Source: Synergistaceae bacterium (GTDB lineage Bacteria > Synergistota > Synergistia > Synergistales > Aminobacteriaceae). From it: a DNA stretch of 14,651 nt. The position numbers were made by a program, and so were the translations under genes. Of the stretch, positions 14,574 to 14,651 are shown piece after piece (the stretch's first letter is position 1; every line of letters begins with the position of its first letter). Location: positions 1 to 14,651 of the forward strand of contig JAFPWQ010000157.1 of NCBI GenBank assembly GCA_017394925.1, read 5' to 3'. Below the pieces are notes generated by a model. The model did no database searches and was not told the origin of the DNA. It worked only from the letters and a program-made list of their open reading frames with translations.

Positions 14574-14651
14574 ATGAATAATATCAGCATTGGCTTAATT
14601 GTTGATGCAGTAATAGGAATCGTTTTTATATTCTTTCTCTGGAGGGGATTA
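14574..14651 (+). CDS. CvpA-family membrane protein, N-terminal fragment
   Basis: Twenty-six codons run to the right edge. They encode MNNISIGLIVDAVIGIVFIF, then FLWRGL. A short polar start, an Asp before a first membrane helix and an R-G-L/F after it are typical of CvpA (colicin V production) family proteins. AGGAGGTG seven bases before the ATG is a near-perfect ribosome site. It follows tsaB by 18 bases and is likely in the same operon. With so little sequence, the family call is tentative. Confidence 0.6.
   Translation, partial: MNNISIGLIVDAVIGIVFIFFLWRGL

Overview
The window reads as chromosome of a Synergistota (Synergistaceae-like) bacterium. The best clue is the C-terminus of the 1383-residue secreted protein at 3809-7960: a low-complexity Ser/Pro/Asp/Glu stretch, then SSGGGC, a hydrophobic segment and a basic end. 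This matches my knowledge of the Synerg-CTERM sorting signal. The gene set (RNase Y, YmdB, TsaE, TsaB, RimO) fits an AT-leaning bacterium. No rRNA, tRNA, CRISPR array, insertion sequence or phage gene was recognised.

Layout. (1) 1-2705, minus strand: an Mrr-like restriction-type protein with a long acidic repeat linker, followed six bases later by rimO, which runs off the left edge. (2) 2798-3751, plus: a secreted polysaccharide deacetylase, divergent from the Mrr-like gene across a 92-bp gap. (3) 3809-7960, minus: the large Synerg-CTERM surface protein with three FG-GAP/VCBS-type calcium loops, its own promoter and an intrinsic terminator, convergent with the deacetylase. (4) 8225-10554, plus: rny and ymdB, overlapping by ATGA and closed by a terminator at 10593-10625. 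(5) 10689-14651, plus: a tight run of secreted cyclophilin, D-2-hydroxyacid dehydrogenase, NAD(P)HX dehydratase, a possible 40-residue small ORF, an 86-residue two-helix membrane protein, tsaE, tsaB and the start of a cvpA-like gene. Four or five of these junctions are ATGA or longer overlaps, so the run is probably one translationally coupled operon.

The genes cover RNA decay control (rny/ymdB), translation fidelity (tsaE/tsaB for t6A37 of tRNA; rimO for ribosomal protein S12), nucleotide cofactor repair (nnrD beside a dehydrogenase) and envelope functions (deacetylase, cyclophilin, surface protein, CvpA).

I did not find a convincing complete new system. The most unusual signal is repeated local duplication of coding DNA: six units of about 90-105 bp in the Mrr-like linker; four degenerate copies of a gene-start sequence between 13033 and 13408; a 66-bp tandem duplication that doubles the TsaE N-terminus; and an 18-bp duplication in tsaB. 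Also notable are non-canonical residues at the Mrr active site and an apparent excess of GANTC sites in most genes, but not in the large surface-protein gene.
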